A stretch of DNA of 64,000 bases, taken from positions 1,582,214 through 1,646,213 of the forward strand of contig NZ_BKZV01000001.1 of the NCBI RefSeq assembly GCF_008974285.1, written 5' to 3'. The translations under genes were made by a program, and so were the position numbers. Origin of the DNA: Thermogemmatispora aurantia (GTDB taxonomy: Bacteria > Chloroflexota > Ktedonobacteria > Ktedonobacterales > Ktedonobacteraceae). Shown in pieces: positions 28,661 to 40,540 of the stretch (position 1 is the stretch's first letter; every line of letters begins with the position of its first letter). Below the pieces are notes generated by a model. That model was not told the origin of the DNA and ran no database searches. It worked only from the letters and a program-made list of their open reading frames with translations.

Positions 28661-29304
28661 TGCTTAAGGGAGCGATCGCACGCCGCTACGCTGAAGCTAT
28701 CTTCAACATCGCGCGGCAGCAGCAGACGCTAGATCGCACCCTCGACGAGGTGCGCTCCATTGCCGAGCTGTTTGCCCAGCGCAAGATGGCCTATCTGCTG
28801 AGCGAGCCGAAAATTCCACTGGCGCGCAAAGAGCAGGCGTTGCGCCAGGCGCTTGCGTCGCGGGTTCTGCCGACGTCGCTCAATCTCGCATTGCTGGTGG
28901 TCCAGCGTAATCTGGTCGAGTTGATGCCGAATATCGCGCGCGAACTCGAACAGCTCGTGCTCCGCTACAAAAACCAGGCAATCGCCGAGGTGATCACGGC
29001 GGCGCCTCTCGATGAGGCCGCGCTTCAGCGTGTGAAGCAGGCGTTAGAGCGAAGAACAGGAAAACAGATTATCTTGCAGACAAAGGTCGAGCCGGAGATT
29101 CTGGGAGGGATCATCGCTCGCGTCGGCGACGAGGTCATCGATGCCAGCGTCCAGCATCGGCTGGCTACGCTTCAGCAGCGCTTGCTGCAGGAGACCGCCG
29201 CCCATAGCTCTGAACTGCTGGCATCGCTGGAACTGCCCGCCGCTTTGGCGACGGTCAATGATCCACCAGCCAGGGATCGCCCTGAGCCGACACGCACTCA
29301 GTAA
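28660..29304 (+). CDS. atpH: F-type ATP synthase subunit delta
   Basis: Subunit delta links the peripheral stalk to the top of the alpha/beta ring. The N-terminal helical domain (IARRYAEAIFNIA) and the C-terminal GGIIARVGDEVIDASVQHRL are typical. It is 214 residues, with about 30 more C-terminal residues (Pro/Arg-rich) than usual. Start overlaps the atpF stop by one base. Confidence 0.92.
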   Translation: MLKGAIARRYAEAIFNIARQQQTLDRTLDEVRSIAELFAQRKMAYLLSEPKIPLARKEQALRQALASRVLPTSLNLALLVVQRNLVELMPNIARELEQLVLRYKNQAIAEVITAAPLDEAALQRVKQALERRTGKQIILQTKVEPEILGGIIARVGDEVIDASVQHRLATLQQRLLQETAAHSSELLASLELPAALATVNDPPARDRPEPTRTQ

Positions 29305-29738
29305 GGGCCAGGACTACTTGCTTGCTTGTCTGTCTGCTCTTGCCCGGCTGACTGGACTGCAGGTCGCGAGGCCCGGTGGCTTACGTGCTGGCTCTCCAAC
29401 TCTCTGGTTGCTGGCCATTGCTCTTGTGTTTGCTTGCTCATTTGTTTGCTTCTCGTTCGCCAGTTAGTTAATCTGTACTTTAGCGTTTTGCCCATCGCTC
29501 GCTCTCGTCCGTAATGGGCCGGCTGCCCTGTCTACTGGTCTGCCTTGTGATTGCCTGCCGTCCGCCGGGTTTGAGGCCGGCACAGCAGGCTTGTGTCGGG
29601 CTGGTTTTGCACGCAGCTTCAATCTGCGGCTTGGTTTGGGTTTGGCCCCTGCGTGTGTGCTGTGGTGGTGGGGTGGAAGTGGCTTCTTGTTCCGGCTGGC
29701 CTCTATGGCGAGGAGAGACTACCTGAGGAGGAAAGACG
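29305..29738. other. 435-nt T/G-rich gap inside the atp operon (atpH-atpA)
   Basis: On the coding strand the stretch is strikingly rich in T and G with repeated CTTGCTTG, TGTCTG and GGTTTGGG elements, unlike the GC-rich genes around it. No gene is supported. It ends with GAGGAGG before atpA. It could hold a processing site or an internal promoter, but no clear -35/-10 pair is seen. Confidence 0.5.
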
Positions 29739-31298
<1,560 letters not shown>

Positions 31299-31317
31299 CT
31301 AGGAGGCGGAGAGAGCT

Positions 31318-32214
31318 ATGCCATCAACCCGCGAGATTCGGCGGCGCATCAGGACGGTGAAGAATATTGCGCAGATCACGCGCACCTTCCAGATGATCGC
31401 CAGCAGCCGCATGCGGCGCGCTCAGGAGCGGGTGCAGCGGGCGCGCCCTTATGCGGAGCAGATTCGGGAGCTGGTGTCACGCCTGGCAACGGTGGCCGGC
31501 GAGGATCTGGGCAATGAGGTGGCATTGCTGCGCAGCCGTCCGGTGAAGCGCGTCGGCCTCATTGTGATCTCGCCTAATCGCGGTTTCTGCGGCGCGCTGC
31601 CGAGCAATATTAACCGTAAGGCAGCTTCAACGGCGCTGGAGATCCAGGAAGAGGTGCAGCGAGCCGAGGGGCAGCGTCCCGCAGTCTCGTTTGTGGCCAT
31701 TGGTCGCAAGGGACGCGATTTCATTGTGCGGACGCAGCAGCACCTGCTGGCCGAGTTTACGCAGCTTAGCGACAATCCTTCGATGAACGACGCATCGGCA
31801 GTGGCTCAGGTGGCCATAGATGCTTTCCTGAGCGGCGAGGTGGATGTAGTCTATCTGGTCTACGCTCGCTTTGTGAGCACCACCTCCCAGCAGCCGGTGG
31901 CGATTCAGTTGCTGCCGGTGCAGCCGCCGCAGAGCGCAGGCAGCAGCGAGCGTCAGCGCATTGACTATATCTATGAACCGGACCCGCGGGCCATCTTCGA
32001 GGCTTTGCTGCCGCGCTATGTGGATGTCCAGGTCTACCTGGCGCTGCTTGAGGCCCGGGCCAGCGAGGAGTCGGCGCGTATGGTGGCGATGAAGAACGCT
32101 ACCGATAATGCGAACGAGCTGGTCGATGATCTGACGCTGGCCTATAACAAGGCCCGTCAGGCTAGCATTACGACTCAGATTCTTGAGGTGGTGGCCGGCG
32201 CCGGCGAGCTATAG
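31318..32214 (+). CDS. atpG: F-type ATP synthase subunit gamma
   Basis: Gamma is the central rotor shaft. N-terminal (STREIRRRIRTVKNIAQITRTFQMIA) and C-terminal (MKNATDNANELVDDLTLAYNKARQASITTQI) coiled-coil helices are both complete. At 298 residues it is of normal length; the internal region around 195-215 is a short insertion. It follows atpA by 19 nt with a GGAGG site. Confidence 0.95.
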   Translation: MPSTREIRRRIRTVKNIAQITRTFQMIASSRMRRAQERVQRARPYAEQIRELVSRLATVAGEDLGNEVALLRSRPVKRVGLIVISPNRGFCGALPSNINRKAASTALEIQEEVQRAEGQRPAVSFVAIGRKGRDFIVRTQQHLLAEFTQLSDNPSMNDASAVAQVAIDAFLSGEVDVVYLVYARFVSTTSQQPVAIQLLPVQPPQSAGSSERQRIDYIYEPDPRAIFEALLPRYVDVQVYLALLEARASEESARMVAMKNATDNANELVDDLTLAYNKARQASITTQILEVVAGAGEL

Positions 32215-32365
32215 CCGCCGCCGTCACCAGCCGGTGCGAGTTCATTGCCGTGGGCGACAGTTCATTACGCGTTCCTGTCAGTCCCACCTAACAGTCTGTA
32301 ACGAAACGAACGCTGAACGGAAGCGAGATGGATGCAGGCTGGCACGCTGGCCTTGCAGGCCGTGA

Positions 32366-33826
<1,461 letters not shown>

Positions 33827-33827
33827 G

Positions 33828-34277
33828 ATGGCTGGGAAACTGCATGTCGAGGTAGTGACCGCCGAGCGGGCGCTCTACAGCGGCGAGGCGGACCAGGTGA
33901 ACGCTCCGGGGACGGAGGGTCGCCTGGGCATTCTGCCGCGCCATGCGCCGCTGTTGGCCGTGCTAGCACCGGGCGAGCTGCTGATCCGCCTGGGAGACGC
34001 TGAGGAGCCGATCTTTGTCTCCGGTGGCTTCCTGGAGGTCTTCGAGGATCAGGTCACGGTCCTGGCCGATGCCGCTGAGCACGCCGAGGAGATCGATGAG
34101 GCCCGTGCTCAGGAGGCCCGCCGCCAGGCCCTGGAGCGTCTGGAGCAGGCGCAGACGGATGTGGAGCGCGCCGAGCTACAGGCGGCCTTGGAGCAGGCGG
34201 TGAGCCGCCTGCGCGTGGCAGAGCTAGCGCGTCGCCGCCATACTCGGCGTATTCGCCAGAGTACGGAGGAAGAGTAG
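33828..34277 (+). CDS. atpC: F-type ATP synthase subunit epsilon
   Basis: Epsilon is the central-stalk subunit that can inhibit ATP hydrolysis. The beta-sandwich part (LHVEVVTAERALYSGEADQVNAPGTEGRLGILPRHAPLL read across its length) and two C-terminal helices (ALERLEQAQTDVERAELQAAL) are both present. It starts one base after the atpD stop. It is the last gene of the operon. Confidence 0.93.
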   Translation: MAGKLHVEVVTAERALYSGEADQVNAPGTEGRLGILPRHAPLLAVLAPGELLIRLGDAEEPIFVSGGFLEVFEDQVTVLADAAEHAEEIDEARAQEARRQALERLEQAQTDVERAELQAALEQAVSRLRVAELARRRHTRRIRQSTEEE

Positions 34278-34360
34278 CCCTCTTCCGCTGAGAAACCCTG
34301 GCCTTCAAGGTATGGATGGGGCCAGCGGAAGTTGCTCATAGGCTCTTTAAGTAAGAAGTA

Positions 34361-34393
34361 AAAGGAGAACGCCATTAGCTGGCGTTCTCCTTT
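34361..34393. terminator. bidirectional intrinsic terminator of the atp operon
   Basis: AAAGGAGAACGCCA and TGGCGTTCTCCTTT pair as a perfect 14-bp stem around TTAGC. On the plus strand it is followed by TTTGTTCTGTTCTGTT and on the minus strand by TTTTACTTCTTAC, so it can end both the atp operon and the convergent TPM gene. Confidence 0.85.
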
Positions 34394-34472
34394 GTTCTGT
34401 TCTGTTAACCTTGGCTTGTTCGCTGATCGCTGATCAGTGCGACCTTATGCGATGGGGCCGCAATGAGAGGGT

Positions 34473-35519
34473 TTAGAAGCTGCCGCCATCGCCACCACCG
34501 AAGTCACCACCGCCACCAAAGTCACCACCAGCTCCTCCACCAAAGTCACCACCGCCGCCAAAGTCACCACCAGCTCCTCCGCCAAAGTCACCCCCTCCCC
34601 CCATGCCAGGATCACCGGCGAAGCCAGCCTCTTGATGATGGGCCTCTTCTTCACCAGCCATCTTGCCAAGCTCGTAACCAATCAGGCCGCCACCCAGGGC
34701 ACCAAGGCCGCCAGCAGCCCAGGGATTCATGCCTCCACCCTGATTGGGTGGATAATAGTTAGGAGGATAGCCTCCTTGATATGGACCTTGGTAGGGATAG
34801 CCACCCCCCGGCGGAGTTGGTTCATAGGGTACATTGCTACGACCCCAGCCCCAACCCCAGCCTTGGCCAGAGCGCCGACGCACAACTGCGAAGAGGATTC
34901 CACCAATGATCAGTACTAGCAGACCAATGCAGCAAAGTGTGCCAAGACCGCTTGACAGGAGGCCGCTAGTTCCAGAATTGGCCGGCGAGCTACCTTCGCC
35001 TCCTCTGGCAGCCGCCAGCGAATCCTCCAGCGAGCGAATGGCCGCCAGGGTGGCCCCGGTATAGTCTCCATTGTTGTAGTTGTCTTTGAAGGCATTGTAG
35101 GCGTCTTCAGCAGCACTACTGGAAAGCGGCACTTGCGATCCAGACTTGATGTACATCCAATGATGGACGGTATCGACAGCAATGACAATGAGACGCGAGT
35201 TGGTGACATGGCTTTGTGTGCGCGCCTCAAAGTCGGCCTGGCTGCCAGTGAAAGAGTTGGTCGTATAGATAGCAATGGGGTAAGGCAGTTTTGCCGCTTC
35301 GCTTTGGACGCGGCCTTTATCAAGGACACCGGCCCCGTCACTGATGGTCACGCTATCGGCCAGCGCAGCTACACTAGTCAGCATTAGCAGCAAACCACTA
35401 AGCAAAAGAGCTAGAGCTGGCTTCAATAGCTTTGATCTTATAATATGAGCATGCCGAGCAGAAGGTTCAGGACTCTCCTGAGTCTTCCGTCTGGCAGAAC
35501 GCGCTCGTATGAGACTCAT
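34473..35519 (-). CDS. TPM-domain membrane protein with glycine-rich repeat tail
   Basis: The 348-residue protein begins with a basic N-terminus and a Sec-type signal (LALLLSGLLLMLTSVAALA). A TPM domain follows (DGAGVLDKGRVQSEAAKL, LIVIAVDT). Next come a membrane helix near residues 185-210 (IGLLVLIIGGILFAVV), a Pro/Gly/Tyr-rich linker and a C-terminal array of GGGDFGGG units. TPM proteins are extracytoplasmic and are linked to membrane-protein quality control, with weak phosphatase activity in some. The start at 35519 has AGGAGGGG about 9 nt upstream; an ATG at 35552 is possible. It ends at the bidirectional terminator. Confidence 0.75.
   Translation of the reverse strand: MSLIRARSARRKTQESPEPSARHAHIIRSKLLKPALALLLSGLLLMLTSVAALADSVTISDGAGVLDKGRVQSEAAKLPYPIAIYTTNSFTGSQADFEARTQSHVTNSRLIVIAVDTVHHWMYIKSGSQVPLSSSAAEDAYNAFKDNYNNGDYTGATLAAIRSLEDSLAAARGGEGSSPANSGTSGLLSSGLGTLCCIGLLVLIIGGILFAVVRRRSGQGWGWGWGRSNVPYEPTPPGGGYPYQGPYQGGYPPNYYPPNQGGGMNPWAAGGLGALGGGLIGYELGKMAGEEEAHHQEAGFAGDPGMGGGGDFGGGAGGDFGGGGDFGGGAGGDFGGGGDFGGGDGGSF
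34500..34592. repeat. short tandem repeat in the TPM gene tail
   Basis: A composite 42-nt unit (a 24-nt element beginning AAAGTCACCACCAGCTCC plus an 18-nt element beginning AAAGTCACCACCGCC) is repeated twice and a half with few changes. It encodes the GGGDFGGGAGGDFGGG array. All units are multiples of 3, so copy-number changes keep the frame. Confidence 0.7.
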
Positions 35520-35552
35520 GAACGTGTTCCCCTCCTCTTTTTGCCCTATCAT

Positions 35553-36207
35553 GCCGCACTCTGTTGCTCCATGCCACGCTATTTATACGGATGGGCCGAT
35601 GGCTGGGTTGACAGAGAAAGCTGATAGCAGGGCCGGCCCCATACCATAGTGAAGCGCGGTAGCTAAAAGCCGCCATCCGCTTCCCACCGCTGTCACTGAA
35701 GCTCCCTCCATAGCTGCTTCCTCAAAAACCAGTGCTGGATTCACCTACCCGATAACCCCTACGCCGCTGAGCGGCATCCGCATTGGCAGCAGCCCCAACG
35801 GCCAAGAAGAAAATGACGACAACAGAGATCCCGAAACAGCCAAGCCAGGCCACCAGTGCCCAATCCAAGCCTTGATTGGCGCTACCTGACCATGCTTCAG
35901 ACGATGAGGCCCCGGTCAGGCTCTCCTCCAGCGAGCAGCTGCTGGGAAGTATTGGTCTGGCGCCTGCCAGGCAATAGAAACGATGATTCTAGCGCGTTGT
36001 TCTCTTGCAAGCATATTACGACAGCGAGCTTTTTGCGTAATATAAACGCTAGACCTCCTCCATTTATATTGGTCAATATCTGTGCCTTCTGATGATGTGG
36101 GAAACTGTTCACAGGTGGAGAAGGGCTTCCGGGAATGAGCATAGCGCTCACCTTCTAGCTTCAGGCGAGCGCTTGGAGTGTGCGAGGAGGGCAGACGGTG
36201 CAGAAAC
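35553..36207. other. 650-nt gap between the TPM gene and hypE
   Basis: It holds the TPM-like remnant at 35640-35945, described separately, and an AT-richer stretch (35960-36080) unlike the local GC-rich background. It must also carry the TPM gene promoter and the end of the hydrogenase operon; no clear terminator was seen. Confidence 0.4.
35640..35945 (-). pseudogene. probable remnant of a second TPM-like membrane protein
   Basis: Reading the minus strand from 35943, the frame gives SLEESLTGASSSEAWSGSAN, then a hydrophobic segment (WLGCFGISVVVIFFLAVGAA), a basic end and a stop at 35724-35722. Beyond that stop, the same frame gives GSSYGGSFSDSGG, a typical glycine/serine-rich TPM tail. The intact neighbour has SLEDSLAAARG, a linker and a membrane helix in the same order, so this looks like the 3' half of a paralogue that lost its 5' part and gained a stop. 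No start codon with a ribosome site precedes it in frame. It could instead be chance; a profile search would settle it. Confidence 0.4.
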
Positions 36208-37332
36208 CTAACAGATGCGAGGGAGCGGATCACCGACGAGCATATCGAGGACACGCATGCCTCCGATCTCGGTGCGCAGAAAGACCAGGCCCGGCGGGTC
36301 CGCCTGCACGCTGCCAATGATGGCCGCCTCCCGTCCCAGGGGATGCTCACGCATGAGGGCCAGGGCTTGCTCTGCCGCCTCGGGAGCCACCACGGCCAGC
36401 AGCTTGCCCTCGTTGGCAATGGTGAGCGGGTCAAGTCCCAGGATCTCACAGGCGCCGCGCACCCCGGCATGCACCGGGATCGCCTGCTCGTCGAGGCCGA
36501 TGGCCACCTCCGAGGCCAGGGCCATTTCGTTGAGGGCCGTGGCCACGCCGCCGCGCGTGGGATCTTTGAGACAATGCAGGCGCTCACCGATGGTCTCTAA
36601 CAAGGCCGCCACCAGCGTGTGCAGCGGCGCCGTATCGCTCTGGATCTCGGTCTCGATCTCCAGAGCCTCGCGCGCCAGCATGATGGCAATCCCGTGGTCG
36701 CCAGCACTACCGCTGAGGAGCACGACGTCCCCAGGCTGCAGGCAGGTCTGTCCGAGTGGCCAGTGCGCACGTCGTAGCCCGACGCCTGCCGTATTGATGA
36801 AGACGCCATCCCCTTTGCCACGTTGCACGACCTTCGTGTCGCCGGTGACGATGGCCACCCCGGCAGCGCTGGCCGCCTCCTGCATGGAGGCCACGATGCG
36901 TCGTAGTTCCGCAATGGGGAAACCCTCTTCCAGGATGAAGCTCGCCGACAGGTAGAGCGGTTGGGCCCCGGCCATCGCCAGATCGTTGATGGTACCGTGC
37001 ACGGCCAGCTTGCCAATGTCGCCGCCAGCGAAGAAGAGGGGACTGACCACATAGGTATCGGTCGTAAAGGCCAGCTGCAGCTCGCCCCCATCGAGCGAGA
37101 AGACCGCCGCATCGTCCATCGCATCGAGGAGAGGATTCGAGAAAGCCGGGGCAAACACGCCTTCAATCAGATTATGGGTGGCCTTGCCGCCGCTGCCGTG
37201 ACTGAGCGTGATGCGCTCATCGCGCAAATAGAACTTGTGTCGGCGCGCCTGCCGGACGCGCTCCATCTTTTGCAGGACCGCGTCGAGCCGCGCCGCTGTC
37301 GCCTCTTGCTCTGGGTTGGGCCTTCCTTCCAT
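36208..37332 (-). CDS. hypE: [NiFe] hydrogenase maturation protein HypE
   Basis: HypE dehydrates a carbamoyl group carried on its C-terminal Cys into the cyanide ligand of the NiFe site. The 374-residue protein ends in PRIC, as required. It has the ATP-binding AIR-synthase-like fold with HGSGGKATHNL near the N-terminus and LKDPTRGGVATALNEM. An N-terminal extension of about 30 charged residues precedes the usual start, so a start at a later codon is possible. It is the last gene of the cluster, 90 nt after hypD. Confidence 0.93.
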   Translation of the reverse strand: MEGRPNPEQEATAARLDAVLQKMERVRQARRHKFYLRDERITLSHGSGGKATHNLIEGVFAPAFSNPLLDAMDDAAVFSLDGGELQLAFTTDTYVVSPLFFAGGDIGKLAVHGTINDLAMAGAQPLYLSASFILEEGFPIAELRRIVASMQEAASAAGVAIVTGDTKVVQRGKGDGVFINTAGVGLRRAHWPLGQTCLQPGDVVLLSGSAGDHGIAIMLAREALEIETEIQSDTAPLHTLVAALLETIGERLHCLKDPTRGGVATALNEMALASEVAIGLDEQAIPVHAGVRGACEILGLDPLTIANEGKLLAVVAPEAAEQALALMREHPLGREAAIIGSVQADPPGLVFLRTEIGGMRVLDMLVGDPLPRIC

Positions 37333-37425
37333 TTCTCTCTCCCTTCCTTTCTTGTCTTGCTCGCCTGAGTTGCTTGTCCTCTCCGTTTCCCTTGTCCACC
37401 TGTCCTGTCTGGCCCTCGCCTCTAC

Positions 37426-38565
37426 TTATGGGGTCTGCGAGAGGCTGCGCAAGTGGTCGCGTTCGGCGGCCATCGAGAAGCGGCCATAATTGTAGTAGGC
37501 CGCACAGGCCCCTTCGGGCGAGACCATACAGGTCCCGATAGGCGTCTCAGGGGTGCAGGCCGTGCCAAAGACCTTGCACTCCCAGGGCTTGATGACCCCC
37601 TTGAGCACCTCGCCACACTGGCAGGCTTTGGGATCGGCCACGCGCAGGCCCGGCACTTCGTAGCGCAGCTCGGCATCCCAGTCGGCGAACTCGGGCCGCA
37701 GCTTGAGAGCACTGTGGGTGATAAAGCCGAGGCCGCGCCATTCAAAGAAGGGCCGCAGCTCCATTGTGCGGGCCATCGCCTCCAGAGCGCGTACGTTGCC
37801 CTCGGGCCGCACCACGCGCGTGTACTGGTTCTCGACCTCCGCTCGTCCCTCGCTGATCTGCTTGACCAGCAGGTAGACGGCCTGGATGATGTCCAGCGGC
37901 TCAAACCCCGCGATGACCACCGGCTTGTGATGGTCGCGGGCGATGAAGGTGTAAGGACGCATGCCGATGACCATGCTGACGTGCCCTGGACCAATGAAGC
38001 CATCCAGACGCAGATCAGGCGAGTCGAGAATGGCTTTGATGGCCGGGATAATCGTTACATGATTGCAGAAAACAGAGAAATTCTTGACTCGCTCGGCCCT
38101 GGCCCGCAGCAGGGTCACTGCCGTCGAGGGCGCGGTGGTCTCGAAGCCAATGGCGAAGAAGACCACCTGGCGATCGGGATGCTGGCGCGCCAGCTTGAGG
38201 GCGTCCAGCGGCGAGTAGACGAAGCGCACATCGGCCCCTTCGGCCTTGGCATCGAGCAGGCTACCTTTCGAGCCAGGGACGCGCATCATGTCGCCGAAAG
38301 TGGTGAAGATGACGCCCTCCGTGCGGGCAATGGCGATAGCATCATCGATGCGCCCCATCGGCAGCACACAGACCGGGCAGCCTGGGCCATGCACCAGGTC
38401 GATGCTGCGCGGCAGGACATCCTCGATGCCATGCTTGTAGATCGTATGGGTGTGGCCGCCACAGACCTCCATGAATTTGAGCGGGCGCCCGTCGCTGAGA
38501 CGGGCGATCTCGGCGGCGATCCGTTTGGCCAGCTCGGGATCACGATATTCATCGACGAACTTCAT
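37426..38565 (-). CDS. hypD: [NiFe] hydrogenase maturation protein HypD
   Basis: HypD is the Fe-S scaffold that, with HypC, builds the Fe(CN)2CO unit. Seen are CGGHTHTIYKHGIEDVLP, HGPGCPVCVLP (redox Cys pair) and the C-terminal Cys set that binds the [4Fe-4S] cluster (DPKACQCGEVLKG, CKVFGTACTPETPIGTCMVS). Length 379 is normal. Its start lies 17 nt inside the upstream SIS gene, indicating coupled translation. Confidence 0.95.
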   Translation of the reverse strand: MKFVDEYRDPELAKRIAAEIARLSDGRPLKFMEVCGGHTHTIYKHGIEDVLPRSIDLVHGPGCPVCVLPMGRIDDAIAIARTEGVIFTTFGDMMRVPGSKGSLLDAKAEGADVRFVYSPLDALKLARQHPDRQVVFFAIGFETTAPSTAVTLLRARAERVKNFSVFCNHVTIIPAIKAILDSPDLRLDGFIGPGHVSMVIGMRPYTFIARDHHKPVVIAGFEPLDIIQAVYLLVKQISEGRAEVENQYTRVVRPEGNVRALEAMARTMELRPFFEWRGLGFITHSALKLRPEFADWDAELRYEVPGLRVADPKACQCGEVLKGVIKPWECKVFGTACTPETPIGTCMVSPEGACAAYYNYGRFSMAAERDHLRSLSQTP

Positions 38566-39274
38566 CGCTGTCAGCCCTCCCTTTCTCTGCCGCTAAGCAG
38601 GTTTGCACGAGTTCAATGAGCGCATGGTAGACGGTGGCCTGCGCCTCCTGGATGCGCGGAATGTGATCGCCGGGGGAGACGATGCAGAAGTCGACCGCCG
38701 GCGAGCGCCGCGTTTTGCCGCCATCGTAACCAGCCAGGCCCACAGTGAGCAGGCCCTGCTTCTTGGCCTGCTCGAAGGCCTGCAGGACGTTGAGCGAGTT
38801 GCCGCTGGTGGAGATGCCCACGGCAATATCGCCGGGTCGCCCGAAGGCGATGATCTGGCGCGTAAAGATATTCTCAAACCCGACGTCGTTGCCCACCGCC
38901 GTGACGACAGCGATGTCGTTGGTGAGGGCAATGGCCGGCAAGGGACGCCAGTGAGCTACCGGCGGATGGAGCAGATCGGTCACCAGGTCCTGGGCGTCGG
39001 TCGTGCTGCCCCCATTGCCAAAGGCCAGCAGCGTTGCCCCCGCTGCGAAGGCCCGCGCCATGGCCTGGGCCGCCGCCAGCAGCGCCTCGCGCGCGGTGGC
39101 CAGAGTCGCGCGGCGCAGGGCGATGACGTCGCGGCACTTCTCCAGGGTGGAGTGCTGGACCTGACTGAGGACCTCCTCAAGGCTGACCTTTCCGCCCGCA
39201 AAGAGGTAAGGATAAAACAGGCGATCGTATTCCGATCCCTGGGCTTGATCGTTGGTCTCAAGGTCAGCGCTCAT
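38549..39274 (-). CDS. SIS-domain protein of the hydrogenase cluster (GmhA-like)
   Basis: The 241-residue protein has the sugar-isomerase (SIS) fold: LLAFGNGGSTTDAQDLVTDL is the phosphosugar-binding stretch of the GmhA phosphoheptose isomerase group, and DIAVGISTSGNSLNVLQAFE is the second SIS motif. Similar genes are reported within actinobacterial-type hydrogenase loci, but their role in maturation is not established. It is one of two SIS genes here. It overlaps hypD by 17 nt. ATG at 39274 was chosen for AGGGAG upstream and the family-like start; a longer frame exists. Confidence 0.8.
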   Translation of the reverse strand: MSADLETNDQAQGSEYDRLFYPYLFAGGKVSLEEVLSQVQHSTLEKCRDVIALRRATLATAREALLAAAQAMARAFAAGATLLAFGNGGSTTDAQDLVTDLLHPPVAHWRPLPAIALTNDIAVVTAVGNDVGFENIFTRQIIAFGRPGDIAVGISTSGNSLNVLQAFEQAKKQGLLTVGLAGYDGGKTRRSPAVDFCIVSPGDHIPRIQEAQATVYHALIELVQTCLAAEKGRADSDEVRR

Positions 39275-39338
39275 GGCTCGCTCCCTTTCCTCGTGCCCCC
39301 GACCTGGCCACATAGCTCAGGCAAAGGGACTTTTCTAC

Positions 39339-39626
39339 TCACTCCCTGGCAGACGTTACCGACTCGTCAAGCCGCTCCAAGGCGACGCCTCCGTGCACGA
39401 GCAGACGGTCGCCCGGCTGCACCTCGCCAAGCAGGGTGATGTCGATCAAAGCCTCGCCCAGTCCTAGACGGACGCAGGCCATGCCGGTGGCCTGGTCGAC
39501 ACTGAGCACCGTCGCCACCACGGCCTCGTCTGCGCAGGTGGGACAGTGTCCTTCGGGATCGGGCTGACAGAACGGTCGTAGTGACACGGATGGCGACAGA
39601 ACGATGCGCTCAGATTCCTGGTTCAT
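39339..39626 (-). CDS. HypC/HupF-family protein with internal Cys pair
   Basis: The 95-residue protein has the HypC fold pattern (VVATVLSVDQATGMACVRLG, EVQPGDRLLVHGGVALERLD) but lacks the MC start of classic HypC. Instead it has CPTCADEA about 25 residues in. This matches a HupF/HypC-like form seen in actinobacterial-type hydrogenase loci. A true hypC lies two genes upstream, so this one is a second chaperone or an adaptor, by inference. Its ATG overlaps the stop of the upstream SIS gene (ATGA). Confidence 0.75.
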   Translation of the reverse strand: MNQESERIVLSPSVSLRPFCQPDPEGHCPTCADEAVVATVLSVDQATGMACVRLGLGEALIDITLLGEVQPGDRLLVHGGVALERLDESVTSARE

Positions 39627-40234
39627 TGCAGTAACCCCTCGTGTTCGAAAAAGACGTGCACCAGCTCCCACAAGACGTGATAGAGCGTTTCATGGACCTC
39701 CTGCACAATGAAGGGGTCATCAGCGGGCACGACAAAGCGATAGTCGACCGCCTCCTGGCTGAGCAAGCCCCCATCGCCGCCCAGCATGGCCAGCGTGAGC
39801 AGTCCCATTTGCCGCGCCTCTCTGAGAGCGGCCAGGACGTTGGGGCAGCGCCCGTCTGGCGAGAAGCCCAGGGCAATATCCTGGGGCCGTGCCAGGACAC
39901 GCAGCTGTTCGCTAAAGGGCATCTCAGGTCGTCCGCCCGCCATCAGACCGCTGAGGGTGGCACTATCGTTGGTCAGGGCCAGAGCTGGTAAGGCGCGCTT
40001 GCCCACGATGACCGGATGGACGAATTCGACGGAGACGTGTTGCGCATCGGTGGCCCAGGCCCCATTGCCAAAGGCCAGCAGGCGCCCCCCCTGATGGAAG
40101 CGGCGGGCCATCGCCCAGCAGGCTTCGGCAATGCGCGGCGCCTCGTGCTCAAAGAAGGTCGCCGGCAGACTGGTGCTGAGCGCAAAGCGCCGCTCTAGCA
40201 CGGCCTCCAGCGCTTCGGGCATCGCTTGAGGCAT
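39623..40234 (-). CDS. second SIS-domain protein of the hydrogenase cluster
   Basis: The 203-residue protein has LLAFGNGAWATDAQHVSVEFVHP, the GmhA-like site with an altered middle (GAWATDA in place of GGSTTDA), and DIALGFSPDGRCPNVLAAL, where the usual STSG is changed to SPDG. The loss of the Ser/Thr residues that hold the phosphate suggests weak or no isomerase activity, so it may be a regulatory or structural partner of the other SIS protein. It is translationally coupled to the HypC-like gene by an ATGA overlap and follows hypC by 33 nt. Confidence 0.75.
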   Translation of the reverse strand: MPQAMPEALEAVLERRFALSTSLPATFFEHEAPRIAEACWAMARRFHQGGRLLAFGNGAWATDAQHVSVEFVHPVIVGKRALPALALTNDSATLSGLMAGGRPEMPFSEQLRVLARPQDIALGFSPDGRCPNVLAALREARQMGLLTLAMLGGDGGLLSQEAVDYRFVVPADDPFIVQEVHETLYHVLWELVHVFFEHEGLLQ

Positions 40235-40267
40235 GAGATAACCACCTCCTCCCCTTCCTTTCTCTCA

Positions 40268-40540
40268 CTACTCGATCTGGCTGGAGTGCAGCAGCTTCAG
40301 CTCATCGGTGTAGACATCGCCCATCTGCTGGAGCGCTTTGAGCGTCTCGTGCGCCTCCGCCTCATCGATTTTGCTCATGGCAAAGCCGACGTGGATGAGC
40401 ACCCAGTCGCCGGGGGCAATCCCTTCGGAGCGCACCAGGGCGACGCTGACGTTGCGCTTGACGCCCGAGACATCGACGCGCGCGATCGAGTTGGCATCAT
40501 CGACGATTTCAAGCACTTGACCGGGAATTCCCAGACACAT
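40268..40540 (-). CDS. hypC: [NiFe] hydrogenase maturation chaperone HypC
   Basis: The 90-residue HypC begins MCLGIPGQV; the Cys at position 2 is needed to bind the iron unit and the large-subunit precursor. The core VALVRSEGIAPGDWVLIHVGFAM is canonical. It hands the Fe(CN)2CO group from HypD to the large subunit. GAGAGG is upstream of the ATG. Confidence 0.93.
   Translation of the reverse strand: MCLGIPGQVLEIVDDANSIARVDVSGVKRNVSVALVRSEGIAPGDWVLIHVGFAMSKIDEAEAHETLKALQQMGDVYTDELKLLHSSQIE

Noticed and set aside
34361-34393. Attachment site or mobile repeat
   Set aside because: The perfect stem followed by U-rich sequence on both strands, between convergent operons, fits a terminator better.
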